Shown here: positions 29,451 through 39,882 of the stretch, one piece after another
How the letters are laid out: the number at the start of each line of letters is the position of its first letter
Position numbering within the stretch: the stretch's first letter is position 1
Program-made: the position numbers and the translations under genes
Notes under the pieces: generated by a model
What the model saw: only the letters and a program-made list of their open reading frames with translations
The model's database searches: none
What the model was told of the DNA's origin: nothing
From: Nitrosomonadales bacterium
GTDB lineage: Bacteria > Pseudomonadota > Gammaproteobacteria > Burkholderiales > Gallionellaceae
DNA: 58,184 nucleotides
NCBI GenBank assembly: GCA_016721605.1
Contig: JADKHS010000015.1
Span: 1 to 58,184 of the forward strand
Reading direction: 5' to 3'

Positions 29451-31615
29451 TTAAAGTGGAGTGAGTTTCGCGTATTCCAACGCTAGCCACTTCGTGCCGG
29501 CTGTGCGGAAATTCACCTGTACGCGTAAATCTGAATCACCGCCTTCAATGTTGACTATGACCCCTTCGCCAAACTTGGCGTGATGTACTGCCTGGCTAAT
29601 ATGCCACGGAGAATTTTGTGCAGCAATGCTCTTTTCTCCCCCAAGCCCTTTCATGTGAATAGGGGAGGTGGGGGCGAGAGAGCTTGAATAACCAGAAGAG
29701 CCAAAGTTATTGCGTGCCGTTATGCGTGGCGTGATCCAGTGCAATAACTCCTCCGGCAGCTCGCGTAAAAAACTGGACATCAAGTTGTAGTTCACCTGCC
29801 CATGCAACATGCGGCTTTGTGCAAAGGTGAGATACAGCCTGCGCCGTGCACGTGATAGCCACATACATCAGGCGACGTTCTTCATCCACACCGGCATCCG
29901 CCATGCGGCTGTTGTGGTGCGGGAATAAACCCTCTTCCAGCCCACCCATGAACACAGTATGAAATTCCAAACCTTTGGATGAGTGTACCGTCATCAGGCG
30001 TAGCGCATCCGCGTCAGTTTCCGCCTGACTTTCACCTGATTCAAGCGCGGCATGAGTGAGGAAAGAAGTAAGGCTGTCGTCCTCGTTCTCATGCACAAAT
30101 AGTGTCGCGGCATTGATCAGTTCATTGAGATTTTCCAGCCGTTCCTGAGCTTCGCGTTGTTTGACACCCGTTTCATTTTGATAGTGTGCAAGCAACCCGC
30201 TGTGTAAGTATATGGTCAATGACTTCCGGCAACGGCAGTTCTCGGTGGCATCAGCCATCATTTCGATTAACGTTACAAAGCAGCTACCTTTGCCGCTCGC
30301 CTGTTTTGCTACCTGCCACAGGCTGACATTTCGCGCGCGCGCCGCTTCCTGCAATTGTTCGATAGTGCGCGCCGATACCGCGCGTAGGAAAGTTGATGAT
30401 GCGCAGCAGCGCGTTATCGTCATCAAAGTTTTGTACTAGGCGCAGATAAGCTAGCGCATGCTTGATTTCCTGTCTTTCGAAAAACCTCAGTCCGCCATAC
30501 ACGCGATAGGCTACCCCCGCTGACACCAATGCGTGTTCGATGACGCGCGACTGAGCATTGGAACGGTATAGCACGGCCATCTCGGCCAGATGGATGCCTT
30601 CGCGGTTGAGTTGGCGCGCTTCGTCTACGATGAATCGGGCTTCTTCCGCATCGGTGGGTGCCTCGTACACGCGTATTGGCTCACCTTTGTTTTCCGAGGT
30701 CCATAAATTCTTGCCTAGACGGCTGCGATTATTTTTGATGAGTGCATTGGCGGCATCAAGAATGTTGCCGTGTGAGCGATAGTTTTGCTCCAGTTTGATC
30801 ACACTCTGCACATGAAAATCGCGCGTCAGTTCCTGCATATTGCCGACATTCGCGCCACGAAACGCATATATAGATTGGTCGTCGTCGCCCACCGCAAACA
30901 AGGCATTGTGTTGCCCAGCCAATAATTTAAGCCATTGATATTGTAAGCGGTTGGTGTCCTGAAATTCATCCACCAAAATGTGGCGGAAGCGAGCCTGATA
31001 ATGTTCCCGTAATGGTTGATTGCGCGCCAGCAATTCGTAGCAACGCAATAACAATTCGGAAAAATCCACTACGCCTTCGCGCTGGCACTGCTCATCATAA
31101 GCAGCAAAAATTTCCACCCTGCGGCGGGTGTAGGGATCAAAGGCTTCTACCTCATGCGCGCGCAGGCCTTGTTCCTTGTTGCCGCTGATAAAGTTTTGAA
31201 TCTCGCGTGGTGGATATTTTTCGTCATCCACATTCAGCACTTTCATTAACCGCTTGATGGAAGCAAGCTGATCGGCGCTATCCAGAATCTGGAAAGTCTG
31301 CGGCAACATGGCTTCGCGGTAATGGGCACGTAACATACGGTTACACAGCCCATGAAAAGTACCCGTCCATAGCCCGCGTATGTTGATCGGCAGCATGGCG
31401 GACAAGCGTAAGAGCATTTCCTTCGCCGCCTTGTTAGTGAAAGTGACGGCCAGAATGCCATGCGGGCTGACTTGCTCGGTGCTGATCAGCCAGGCAATAC
31501 GTGTGGTCAGCACGCGTGTTTTGCCGCTACCCGCACCAGCCAGGATCAGCGCTGATTGTTCCGGCAGGGTAACGGCAGCGCGCTGTTCAGGATTAAGGCC
31601 GGAAAGAAAATCCAT
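29451..31615 (-). CDS. uvrD: DNA helicase UvrD/PcrA (superfamily 1), two frameshifts
   Basis: 3'-5' helicase of nucleotide excision and mismatch repair. Motifs in order: Q-motif 'LNPEQRAAV', Walker A LAGAGSGKTRVLTTRI, 'TFTNKAAKEM', 'ILVDEFQDTNRLQYQWL', 'VGDDDQSIYAFRGA' and 'LEQNYRSHGNILDAAN'. The second frame gives 'LRLMTVHSSKGLEFHTVFMG', 'GLEEGLFPHHNS' and 'EERRLMYVAIT'; the third 'RARRRLYLTFAQSRMLHGQ' and C-terminal 'FGEGVIVNIEGGDSDLRVQV'. Both breaks, near 30384 and 29862, are explained by a missing CG in a short CG repeat (restoring FPTRGIGARTIEQL and AITRARRR). Repaired length about 720, normal. Confidence 0.92.
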
Positions 31616-31688
31616 TAGGGATATCCGTAAACAAAACGGGGAACCAGAAACTATGCCTGATTCCCCGCGAACATTAAGTTATAAAAAA

Positions 31689-32576
31689 TTATTTGTTTCT
31701 GTTTTGCAGCATTTCATGCATGATTGGAGCCAGAATCACTTCCATCGCAAAGCTCATTTTGCCACCGGGTACCACAATGGTATTCGAGCGCGACATGAAT
31801 GAATATTGAATCATGTCCAGAAGATATGAAAAATCCACGCCTTTGGGATCGCGGAAACGAATCACTACAAAACTTTCGTCCGGTGTAGGGATATCACGCG
31901 CAATGAAAGGATTGGAAGTGTCCACCGTAGACACGCGCTGAAAGTTAATATCAGTACGCGAAAATTGTGGCGTGATGAAATTAATATAGTCCGGCATGCG
32001 GCGCAGAATGGTATCGACCGTCGCTTCAGCGGAATAGCCACGTTCAGCTTGATCACGATGAATTTTCTGTATCCACTCCAGATTGACGATGGGAACCACA
32101 CCGATGCTCAAGTCAACATGCTTGGCTGCATCCACGGTATCTGTCTTCACCATGCCGTGCAAACCTTCATAAAACAGCAGGTCGGAACCGGCGGCAATAT
32201 CTTCCCACGGTGTAAACTGACCAGGATTCAAGCTGGTGTTCAAGCGCGCATTCAGTTCCTTCGCTTCAGCATCGCTATGAATGTAATAACGGCGCTTACA
32301 AGAACCGGTTTCCCCATATGACTTGAAGGTCTCTTCGATCTTGTCGAAATGGTTGGCTTCGGGTCCAAAGTGGCTGAACGAATGATTGCCTGTCTTGCCA
32401 GCTTCAGCCACGGCCGCCCGGAACTCCATGCGATCCAGGCTGTGCAGGCTATCACCTTCAATCACGGCGGCATTTATGTGCTCACGGCGGAAAATATTTT
32501 CAAAAGCGCGCTTGGCGGTAGTAGTGCCGGCGCCCGATGAACCGGTCACAGCAATCACGGGGTGCTTGCGGGACAT
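31689..32576 (-). CDS. prk: Phosphoribulokinase, class I
   Basis: Makes ribulose-1,5-bisphosphate from ribulose-5-phosphate and ATP, the Calvin-cycle step that marks autotrophs. The 295-residue protein has Walker A 'VTGSSGAGTTTAKRAF' (residues ~10-25), 'VIEGDSLHSLDRMEFRAAV', 'FSHFGPEANHFDKIEETF', Walker-B-like 'DLLFYEGLHGMVKTD' and 'IVNLEWIQKIHRDQAERGYS', all as in the octameric proteobacterial enzyme. Intact frame. It lies 73 bp from uvrD and has its own CTCTCC-type (GGAGAG) site upstream. No RuBisCO gene is in the window; fbp is 9 kb away. Confidence 0.95.
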   Translation of the reverse strand: MSRKHPVIAVTGSSGAGTTTAKRAFENIFRREHINAAVIEGDSLHSLDRMEFRAAVAEAGKTGNHSFSHFGPEANHFDKIEETFKSYGETGSCKRRYYIHSDAEAKELNARLNTSLNPGQFTPWEDIAAGSDLLFYEGLHGMVKTDTVDAAKHVDLSIGVVPIVNLEWIQKIHRDQAERGYSAEATVDTILRRMPDYINFITPQFSRTDINFQRVSTVDTSNPFIARDIPTPDESFVVIRFRDPKGVDFSYLLDMIQYSFMSRSNTIVVPGGKMSFAMEVILAPIMHEMLQNRNK

Positions 32577-32768
32577 AGTAAAACTCTCCTGAAGGATATT
32601 AAAAAAATTCTTTTGGCAGCATTCTAGCAGAACCTTGTACCCCGAGGCATCTTAACGTACCAATATGGGCAGTCTTAATTTGTCGGTTCGCGTCTGTCAG
32701 TTCGCGCGCAGCTTGGGCAGGATTATGCCGGTATAATGTCGACTGGACGAACTAACGCAGAAATTAAA

Positions 32769-35557
32769 ATGCAACAGGATTATAAACCGAAAAATATCGA
32801 AGTGGTCGTGCAACAATATTGGAAGGAAAAGTTGGCCTTCCGCGCGGAGGATCAATCTGAAAAGCCCAAATATTATTGTCTATCGATGTTTCCTTACCCT
32901 CCGGCAAGCTGCACGGGGCATGTGCGCAACTATACCATCGGTGATGTGCTATCGCGTTATCACCGCATGAAGGGCTTTAACGTGATGCAGCCGATGGGCT
33001 GGGATGCCTTTGGCCTACCCGCTGAAAACGCCGCTTTGGCCAACAACGTACCGCCCGCCGCGTGGACTTATTCCAATATTGACGTCATGCGCACGCAGCT
33101 ACAGAGCCTGGGACTTGGCGTCGACTGGTCGCGCGAAGTGACGACTTGCAAACCGGATTATTACCGCTGGGAGCAATGGTTGTTCACACGCCTGTTTCAG
33201 AAAGGGCTGATTTACAAGAAGACGTCTTCGGTAAACTGGGATCCGGTGGATCATACCGTGTTGGCCAATGAACAGGTGATTGATGGGCGCGGCTGGCGTT
33301 CCGGCGCGTTGGTGGAAAAGCGCGACATCCCGATGTATTTCATGCGCATTACCCAATATGCCGAGGAGTTGCTTGCTGACTTGGACCAGTTGGAAGGCTG
33401 GCCGGAACAGGTCAAGACCATGCAGCGCAACTGGATCGGCAAGAGCTACGGTGTGCGCTTCGCGTTCCCTTATCAACTGGATGGCAAGCAGGACAAGTTG
33501 TGGGTATATACCACACGTGCTGACACCATCATGGGTGTCACTTTCGTTGCAGTCGCTGCCGAGCATCCTCTGGCAACCCGCGCTGCACAAGGTAATCCCG
33601 CGCTTACTGCATTCATCGACGAGTGTAAGCATGGTGGCGTGGCGGAAGCGGATATCGCGACGATGGAAAAGAAGGGCATGGATACTGGTTTGAAGGTTAC
33701 CCATCCGCTCACCGGCGAACAAGTACCGGTATGGATAGGTAACTATGTACTGATGGGCTACGGTGAAGGTGCGGTGATGGCAGTGCCTGCGCATGACGAA
33801 CGCGATTTTGGCTTTGCCAAGAAATATGGCTTGCCGATCAAACAAGTGATTACCAAAGGCCGTGACGATGGTTTTGGTGACGGTAGCGGGTATGGCGGTG
33901 GCACAGCTTCAGGGGCTAGGTCTGAAGACGGTAGTGGAACGGATAGTGGTGGTATTGATACGCCATTCACTATTGTTCGATGGCAAGAATGGTACGGAAG
34001 TAAAGTGGTTGGTGTTTGTATCAACTCAGGAAAATATGACGGCCTCGGTTATACCTCAGCCGTGGACTCCATCGCCGCCGATCTTGCCGTCAAAGGCTTG
34101 GGTGAAAAGAAAGTACAGTTCCGCCTGCGTGACTGGGGCATCTCGCGTCAGCGTTACTGGGGCTGCCCGATTCCGATCATCCATTGTGCACATTGCGGCG
34201 ATGTGCCGGTGCCGGATGAGCAATTACCTGTTGTATTGCCGGAGAACGTAACGATCACCGGCGCAGGCTCGCCACTGGCGAAGATGCCGGAGTTTTATGA
34301 GACCACTTGCCCGCAATGCGGCGGCGCGGCAAAGCGTGAGACCGACACTATGGACACTTTCGTCGAATCGTCCTGGTATTACGCGCGCTACACCAGTCCC
34401 GGTTGCACCACTGGCATGGTAGACGAACGTGCCCAGTACTGGTTACCCGTTGACCAATACGTCGGCGGCATTGAGCACGCCATCCTGCATTTGCTGTATG
34501 CACGTTTTTTTAACAAACTGATGCGCGATGAGGGATTGTTCGGCGAGACTACCTTTACCTCAGTATCACAGAAAAAGAAGAGCAAACGCGGCGGGCAAAA
34601 TCCGTTAATGAACCGTTTACCAACCTGCTCACGCAAGGTATGGTGATCGCGCCGACTTTTTTCCGCGAAGGCGCGGCGGGCAAAAAATTATGGATCAATC
34701 CTGCCGATGTGGATATAGAGACGGATCCACGGGGACGCCCGGTCGGCGCCAAGTTGCGTTCTGACGGCCAGCCGGTTGTTATCGGTGGCACAGAGAAAAT
34801 GTCCAAATCCAAAAACAACGGCGTAGATCCTCAGATCATCATTGACCAATATGGCGCTGACACTGCGCGCTTTTTTATAATATTTGCAGCGCCGCCGGAG
34901 CAAACGCTGGAGTGGTCTGACGCCGGTGTGGAAGGCGCGTTCCGTTTCCTGAGACGCATATGGAATTTCGCTTATTCAAATAAAAATGAAATTGGGGTTT
35001 ACCAAAGCCGCAGTAAACAAGAACCCGATGAATATTGCTTGAAGGCATTGAATAATGAACAAAGGGATGTTTATAGAGAGATGCATTTAGCGCTTAAACA
35101 AGCAAATTTTGACCTGCAGCGGCTGCAATTCAATACTGTGGCGTCAGCTTGCATGAAAATTCTGAAAGCGTTAGAGCAACAAATGGTCATCGTTACGTCT
35201 GATATGAATACAAAAGCAGTTGCCATTACAAATGGATTCAGTATCCTGCTGCGCTTGCTTTCCCCCATTGCACCGCACATTACGCAAACACTCTGGCAAG
35301 AGTTGGGTTACGGCGATGATATTCTGTCCGCTCCTTGGCCAGAAGTAGATGAAGCCGCATTAGTACAAGATGAAATCGACTTAATAATTCAAGTCAATGG
35401 GAAGCTGCGCGGTAAGTTACGCGTAGCGAAGGATGCCGATCATGCCATGCTTGAACAGTTGGCTTTAGCTTATCCGTCCGTTGAAAAATTATTAGCCGGC
35501 CAAGCTGCCAAAAAAATCATAGTGGTTCCTGGGCGCTTGATCAACGTAGTAATCTAA
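32769..35557 (+). CDS. leuS: Leucyl-tRNA synthetase, frameshifted, altered HIGH motif
   Basis: Charges tRNA-Leu and proofreads it. It starts at ATG 32769 ('MQQDYKPKNIEVVVQQYW'); the ATG at 32736 overlaps a TATAAT and is less likely. The catalytic core is recognisable ('NYTIGDVLSRYHRMKGFNVM', 'GWDAFGLPAENAALAN', WQEWYG, 'LRDWGISRQRYWGCPIPIIH', KMSKS in 'GGTEKMSKSKNNGVDP'). Three oddities: the HMGH signature reads SCTGH after a net 3-base loss (32897-32915); a Gly/Ser/Asp-rich insertion of about 28 residues sits near residues 370-398; and a frame change near 34550-34620 with about 20 extra residues precedes 'NEPFTNLLTQGMVIAPTFFR'. About 930 residues, slightly longer than usual. Confidence 0.93.
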
Positions 35558-35576
35558 ACTTAATGGAAAGGTGCTA

Positions 35577-36095
35577 ATGCGCACAAATTTTCTAATAGTA
35601 CCGCTGCTGATATTTACGCTGCTGTTAAGTGCGTGCGGCTTCCATTTGCGCGGGCAGGGGGGATTTACATTCCCATTCCAGACATTATTCATACAGGCAC
35701 CTAATGCCAATGCGCCTTTTATTCTCGATTTAAAACGCGCTGTCCAGTTATATGGCATAAAGCTCGTTGATACGTCCGAAAACGCGCAATTGACGCTGCA
35801 TATCGTTTCCGAAACGATGAGTAAGCAGATACTTTCTTTAAGTGATGCCGGCCGTGTGCGCGAATATCAGTTGAACTACCGTGTTTCGCTGCGTGCTTAC
35901 GATAGCAAACTGGATGAATGGGTTCCCGCAGATGAGATCGTGTTGCAGCGTTATTTGTCTTTTGATAATACACAGGTTCTTGCTAAGGAAATGGAGGAAA
36001 CGGTTCTTTATCAGGACATGCGCACGGATGCGATCCAGCAGATATTGCGCCGCTTGAGCTTGGCCAAGCCGCCGCAATCGCCACAATCAAACTAG
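35577..36095 (+). CDS. lptE: LPS assembly lipoprotein LptE
   Basis: Outer-membrane lipoprotein plugging the LptD barrel during lipopolysaccharide insertion. The N-terminus is a lipoprotein signal 'FLIVPLLIFTLLLSACGFHL' with LSAC lipobox, and the mature protein opens GFHLRGQGGF, the family signature. 172 residues, intact. ATG 35577 is chosen over GTG 35571 because GGAAAGG ends just before. It follows leuS by 19 bp and precedes holA, the conserved leuS-lptE-holA order. Confidence 0.93.
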   Translation: MRTNFLIVPLLIFTLLLSACGFHLRGQGGFTFPFQTLFIQAPNANAPFILDLKRAVQLYGIKLVDTSENAQLTLHIVSETMSKQILSLSDAGRVREYQLNYRVSLRAYDSKLDEWVPADEIVLQRYLSFDNTQVLAKEMEETVLYQDMRTDAIQQILRRLSLAKPPQSPQSN

Positions 36096-36105
36096 CTGAT
36101 TTGCA

Positions 36106-37119
36106 ATGAAACTGTCAGGGGAGGATCTGCCGCGCCACCTTGCCCAAGGGCTTGCGCCGCTGTACGTCATTCACGGCGAGGCGTTACTGCTGGCGATCGA
36201 GGCTGCCGATGCCATCCGCGCTGCAGCACGAACGGCAGGCTACTCTGAACGTGAAGTGCTAATCGCTGAGCTGGGCTTCAAGTGGGCAGAGTTGCGCAAC
36301 AGCGCGCAAAGTTTGTCGCTCTTCTCCACGCGTAAACTAGTAGATTTGCGCATTCCATCCGGCAAGCCGGGGGTGGAAGGTGCGCAGGCATTGCAGGATT
36401 ATTGCCAGAAACTGAACACCGACACAGTCACGCTGGTATCGCTGCCACGATTGGATAAGACTGCCTTGGGCAGCAAGTGGTTTACTGCGCTGTCAGCGCA
36501 GGGGGTGATAATTGCCACCGAGGAAATTGCACTGAATGCACTGCCTGCCTGGATTGCGGGCCGATTGAAACGGCAGAATCAATCCGCTGATACGGACACT
36601 TTAGTATTTCTCGCGGAACGGGTGGAAGGCAATCTGCTGGCGGCTTATCAGGAAATTCAAAAGCTTGCCCTGCTATTCCCCGCCGGGCCATTATCTTTTG
36701 AACAGGTAAAGGACTCCGTAATGGATGTGGCGCGCTATGACGTGTTCAAGTTGTCCGAGGCCATGCTGGCGGGTGATGTGGCGCGGTATGCGCACATTCT
36801 CGATGGCCTGCGTGCGGAAGGCACGGCTACCGTGCTGATACTGTGGGCGCTGGCCGAAGACATCCGCACGCTGGGCAAGGTGTTACGCGCCATGCAACAC
36901 AGCGGCAATTTGTCTTCCGCGCTACGCGATGCGCGTGTATGGGGCGCACGCCAAAAGCTCGTGGAGCGCGCTGTGCGGCGTTTCACTCCGGCTATAGCCG
37001 AGCGCGCCTTGCGCCAGGCCGCGCACGTGGACAAGGTGGTTAAGGGCTTGCGCCGTGGCAATGTATGGGATGAGTTGCTGCAATTGGGGGTTCGCTGCGC
37101 TAATGCGAAAGCGGCATAA
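36106..37119 (+). CDS. holA: DNA polymerase III delta subunit
   Basis: Delta opens the beta clamp in the clamp-loader complex. The 337-residue protein shows 'LAPLYVIHGEALLLAIEAAD' at the N-terminus, 'LSLFSTRKLVDLRIPSGKPG', 'RVEGNLLAAYQEIQKLALLF' and 'VLILWALAEDIRTLGKV', as usual in HolA. Intact frame, 10 bp after lptE, so translationally linked. Confidence 0.94.
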   Translation: MKLSGEDLPRHLAQGLAPLYVIHGEALLLAIEAADAIRAAARTAGYSEREVLIAELGFKWAELRNSAQSLSLFSTRKLVDLRIPSGKPGVEGAQALQDYCQKLNTDTVTLVSLPRLDKTALGSKWFTALSAQGVIIATEEIALNALPAWIAGRLKRQNQSADTDTLVFLAERVEGNLLAAYQEIQKLALLFPAGPLSFEQVKDSVMDVARYDVFKLSEAMLAGDVARYAHILDGLRAEGTATVLILWALAEDIRTLGKVLRAMQHSGNLSSALRDARVWGARQKLVERAVRRFTPAIAERALRQAAHVDKVVKGLRRGNVWDELLQLGVRCANAKAA

Positions 37120-37124
37120 AGTTG

Positions 37125-37463
37125 ATGGACGAAATTCTTTTAGTTTCAACCAACTTGCCTGATCGTGAAAGCGCCCAGCGCATGGCTAATGCTTTGATTG
37201 AAAGTCGGGCTGCCGCCTGTATTAACATGCTGGCGGAATGCACTTCGGTCTATCGCTGGCAGGGAAAAATAGAGACGGCTAGTGAGGTGCCACTGCTGAT
37301 CAAGACTACCCGCGCCGCTTACCCGCATCTTGAGGTCGTCATCCGTACACATCATCCTTATGAACTTCCCGAGATCATTGCTGTCTCGGTTAACGTGGGA
37401 TTACCCGGCTATCTACAATGGATCGTGCAAGAAACATCTTTAACTTCTGCCAGCCTTCCCTGA
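37125..37463 (+). CDS. cutA: Divalent-cation tolerance protein CutA
   Basis: Small trimeric PII-like cytoplasmic protein linked to copper tolerance; exact biochemical role is unsettled. About 112 residues: 'LLVSTNLPDRESAQRMANAL', 'CINMLAECTSVYRWQGKIET' (conserved W and Cys), 'LLIKTTRAAYPHLEVVIRTH' and 'HPYELPEIIAVSVNVGLPGY'. Intact. The start at ATG 37125 follows the holA stop by five bases. It is upstream of dsbD, a common order (cutA-dsbD). Confidence 0.93.
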   Translation: MDEILLVSTNLPDRESAQRMANALIESRAAACINMLAECTSVYRWQGKIETASEVPLLIKTTRAAYPHLEVVIRTHHPYELPEIIAVSVNVGLPGYLQWIVQETSLTSASLP

Positions 37464-37595
37464 CAATGTGAGGCCGAAAGGAGTATGACGTGGAAGCTGT
37501 CTTTGAATGTGATTGCTTACCTTATAGCCATTAAAAATCAGAACAAACCATAAACATATATTTTATAGGTTATATCCATCAAGGTTTTGAAAGCG

Positions 37596-39434
37596 ATGCG
37601 TCTCTTACTGTTGATATTATTGTGCTTGGTTCCGCTATCACACGCGGAAAGTTTTCTGGATCGCTTGCCGTTGCTAGGTGGCGCGAAGCAAACTGTCATT
37701 TTGTCCCCGGATAAGGCCTTCGGGCTGGAAGTCAGCGTGCGCGATACATCCACCCTGCTTGCCAATTTCAAGATCACGCCCGGCTACTATCTATATCGCG
37801 ACAAGGTTCGCTTCACACTATCGGGTGATTCCGCAAAAGTTGCGGGCGTAAAAATTACAAATGTGTCCATGCCAAAAGGGGAAATGAAGTCTGATCCCAA
37901 CTTCGGTGACATGGCGGTATTTCATCAGCCCTTTCAAGCGGTGATTACGCTGGAACGCAACAACAATACGGCTCAGGATATTACGCTGGCAGCCAGTTAT
38001 CAGGGATGTAAAGAAAACGATCTTTGCTACGCGCCGATAGATAAGCAGTTCAGCATCACGCTACCCAAGGCAAGTCTCACAACAACGCCACAGATGCAAG
38101 CCTCGCCGCAGGCGGCGCAAGCTGTTGCAATGCCTGATGATTCTGAAAGTACGCAGCTCGCCAAACTATTCAAGCAAGGTAGCTTTTGGTTGATCGTGAC
38201 ATTTTTCTTTGGCGCCGGGTTATTGCTTGCTTTTACTCCCTGCGTGCTGCCGATGATTCCCATTCTTTCCGGCATCATCGTCGGTCGCAGTTCACATCCC
38301 ACCAAAATGCACGGCTTTCTTTTGTCGCTTGCCTACGTGCTTGGCATGGCTTTAACTTATGCAGCGATCGGCGTGGCCGCTGGTCTGTCGGGCACGCTAT
38401 TATCCAGCGCACTGCAAACGCCCTGGGCGTTGGGCAGCTTCGCTGCCGTGTTCGTGTTGCTGTCTTTATCGATGTTCGGTTTTTACGAGCTACAACTTCC
38501 CTCTGCCCTGCAAAGCAAATTGACCAATACCAGCAACCGCCTGCATGGCGGCCATCTGAGCGGCGTGTTCGTGATGGGCGCGCTATCTGCCGTTATCGTC
38601 AGCCCATGTGTCGCCGCACCCATGGCGGCTGCCCTGCTGTATATCGGGCAGACGCATGACGCCTGGTTGGGCGGAACAGCGTTGTTCGCACTAGCAATGG
38701 GCATGGGCTTGCCATTGTTATTGATCGGCGCATCAGCTGGAGCGTTATTGCCTAAGGCGGGCGCATGGATGGAAGCGGTCAAGCGCTTCTTTGGCGTGTT
38801 AATGCTGGCGCTCGCGATCTGGCTCATTTCAACGCTTATTCCACTTAGTATACAAATGTTGTTGTGGGCGACACTGCTAGTGCTTTCTGCTATCTATATG
38901 CATGCGCTGGATGCGCTGCCAAACAATGCTTCAGGTTGGCAGAAACTATGGAAAGGCATCGGCATTCTCGCGCTTTTGCTGGGCAGCGCCTATTTGATCG
39001 GTGCACTCTCCGGCGCACGCGACATCCTGCGTCCGCTGGCAGCGCTTGGCAATGGTCAGGCAGCAGCGGCCTCGACTCTGCAATTTGTGCGGGTAAAGAA
39101 TGTGGCTGAACTGGATGCCCGCATTGCACAGGCGAATGGCAAGACTGTGATGCTTGATTTCTACGCGGACTGGTGCATATCGTGCAAGGAGATGGAGCGT
39201 TACACGTTCACTGATATCAAGGTGCAGGCTAAACTGAAAAACGCTGTGTTGCTACAGGTCGACGTTACTGCCAATAGCAATGAAGATAAAGCCGTGCTAA
39301 AACGTTTTGAGTTATTCGGGCCGCCCGCCATCCTGTTTTTTGATGCGCAAGGGCGCGAGCAGGGCAGTCGCCGTATAATCGGATATCAGGATGCGGGACA
39401 ATTTCTTCAATTACTGAAATATGTGGGGCTATGA
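37596..39434 (+). CDS. dsbD: Thiol:disulfide interchange protein DsbD
   Basis: Moves electrons from cytoplasmic thioredoxin to periplasmic DsbC/DsbG and cytochrome c maturation. Signal peptide (LLLLILLCLVPLSHA), N-terminal immunoglobulin-like domain with the Cys pair GCKENDLCYAP, eight-helix membrane domain with Cys in FTPCVLPMIP and VSPCVAAPMA, and a C-terminal thioredoxin-like domain with WCISC (about residues 526-530). 612 residues, intact. ATG 37596 is chosen over TTG 37587 because AAGG spacing fits better. It follows cutA by 130 bp. Confidence 0.96.
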   Translation: MRLLLLILLCLVPLSHAESFLDRLPLLGGAKQTVILSPDKAFGLEVSVRDTSTLLANFKITPGYYLYRDKVRFTLSGDSAKVAGVKITNVSMPKGEMKSDPNFGDMAVFHQPFQAVITLERNNNTAQDITLAASYQGCKENDLCYAPIDKQFSITLPKASLTTTPQMQASPQAAQAVAMPDDSESTQLAKLFKQGSFWLIVTFFFGAGLLLAFTPCVLPMIPILSGIIVGRSSHPTKMHGFLLSLAYVLGMALTYAAIGVAAGLSGTLLSSALQTPWALGSFAAVFVLLSLSMFGFYELQLPSALQSKLTNTSNRLHGGHLSGVFVMGALSAVIVSPCVAAPMAAALLYIGQTHDAWLGGTALFALAMGMGLPLLLIGASAGALLPKAGAWMEAVKRFFGVLMLALAIWLISTLIPLSIQMLLWATLLVLSAIYMHALDALPNNASGWQKLWKGIGILALLLGSAYLIGALSGARDILRPLAALGNGQAAAASTLQFVRVKNVAELDARIAQANGKTVMLDFYADWCISCKEMERYTFTDIKVQAKLKNAVLLQVDVTANSNEDKAVLKRFELFGPPAILFFDAQGREQGSRRIIGYQDAGQFLQLLKYVGL

Positions 39435-39567
39435 TTCTTAGATTATTTTTTCTACGAAATAGTGCACTGAAGTAATCCAATATGTAAAATATACAGTTCC
39501 TTTGTGATCGATGGATACTAGTCTGCTTTAACACTTTTATTTAACATTTAATTTTAAGGGATTCATT

Positions 39568-39882
39568 ATGGCTTCAATAACTGAAAAAGATCTGACCGAA
39601 TTATTGATTGGTATTGTTAACACTCAAGTTGCAATTATCCATGCATTAAAAGACCAAAAAGATTATCACGCAGTAACAAAAGTAGTAGGTAATGTTGGTA
39701 TCGTCGCAGGAATAGAGGATGAAGGTACGACCGGTGGCCAAGATCCTGTGCGTCCACCGATGACTTTGTCCAGACTTCCGGCACATTTAGTTCTTAGGGC
39801 GCTTTCAGCCCGCGGTTCATTTCCACAAAACATGGAACAGCTTGCTCACCAAGAAATTGGCAAACTTTTTAACAAGCCATAA
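39568..39882 (+). CDS. Hypothetical 104-residue protein
   Basis: Not recognised. It has a clean AAGGG ribosome site 8 bp upstream, an intact frame and normal codon use, so it is probably real. The N-terminal half is a likely amphipathic helix ('LTELLIGIVNTQVAIIHALK'), the middle is Gly/Asp-rich ('GIEDEGTTGGQDPVRPPMTL') and the end is charged. No signal peptide, no membrane segment and no metal motif seen. It stands alone between dsbD and the moeB end, followed by two hairpins. Confidence 0.65.
   Translation: MASITEKDLTELLIGIVNTQVAIIHALKDQKDYHAVTKVVGNVGIVAGIEDEGTTGGQDPVRPPMTLSRLPAHLVLRALSARGSFPQNMEQLAHQEIGKLFNKP

Noticed and set aside
32708..32737. Promoter for leuS with TATAAT at 32732-32737
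   Set aside because: The -10 is perfect, but no acceptable -35 lies at 16-18 bp, so I did not list it as a feature.
33099..33845. A 248-codon minus-strand frame antisense to leuS
   Set aside because: It lies fully inside the conserved LeuRS coding sequence, has no ribosome site and no family resemblance; it is a codon-bias shadow.
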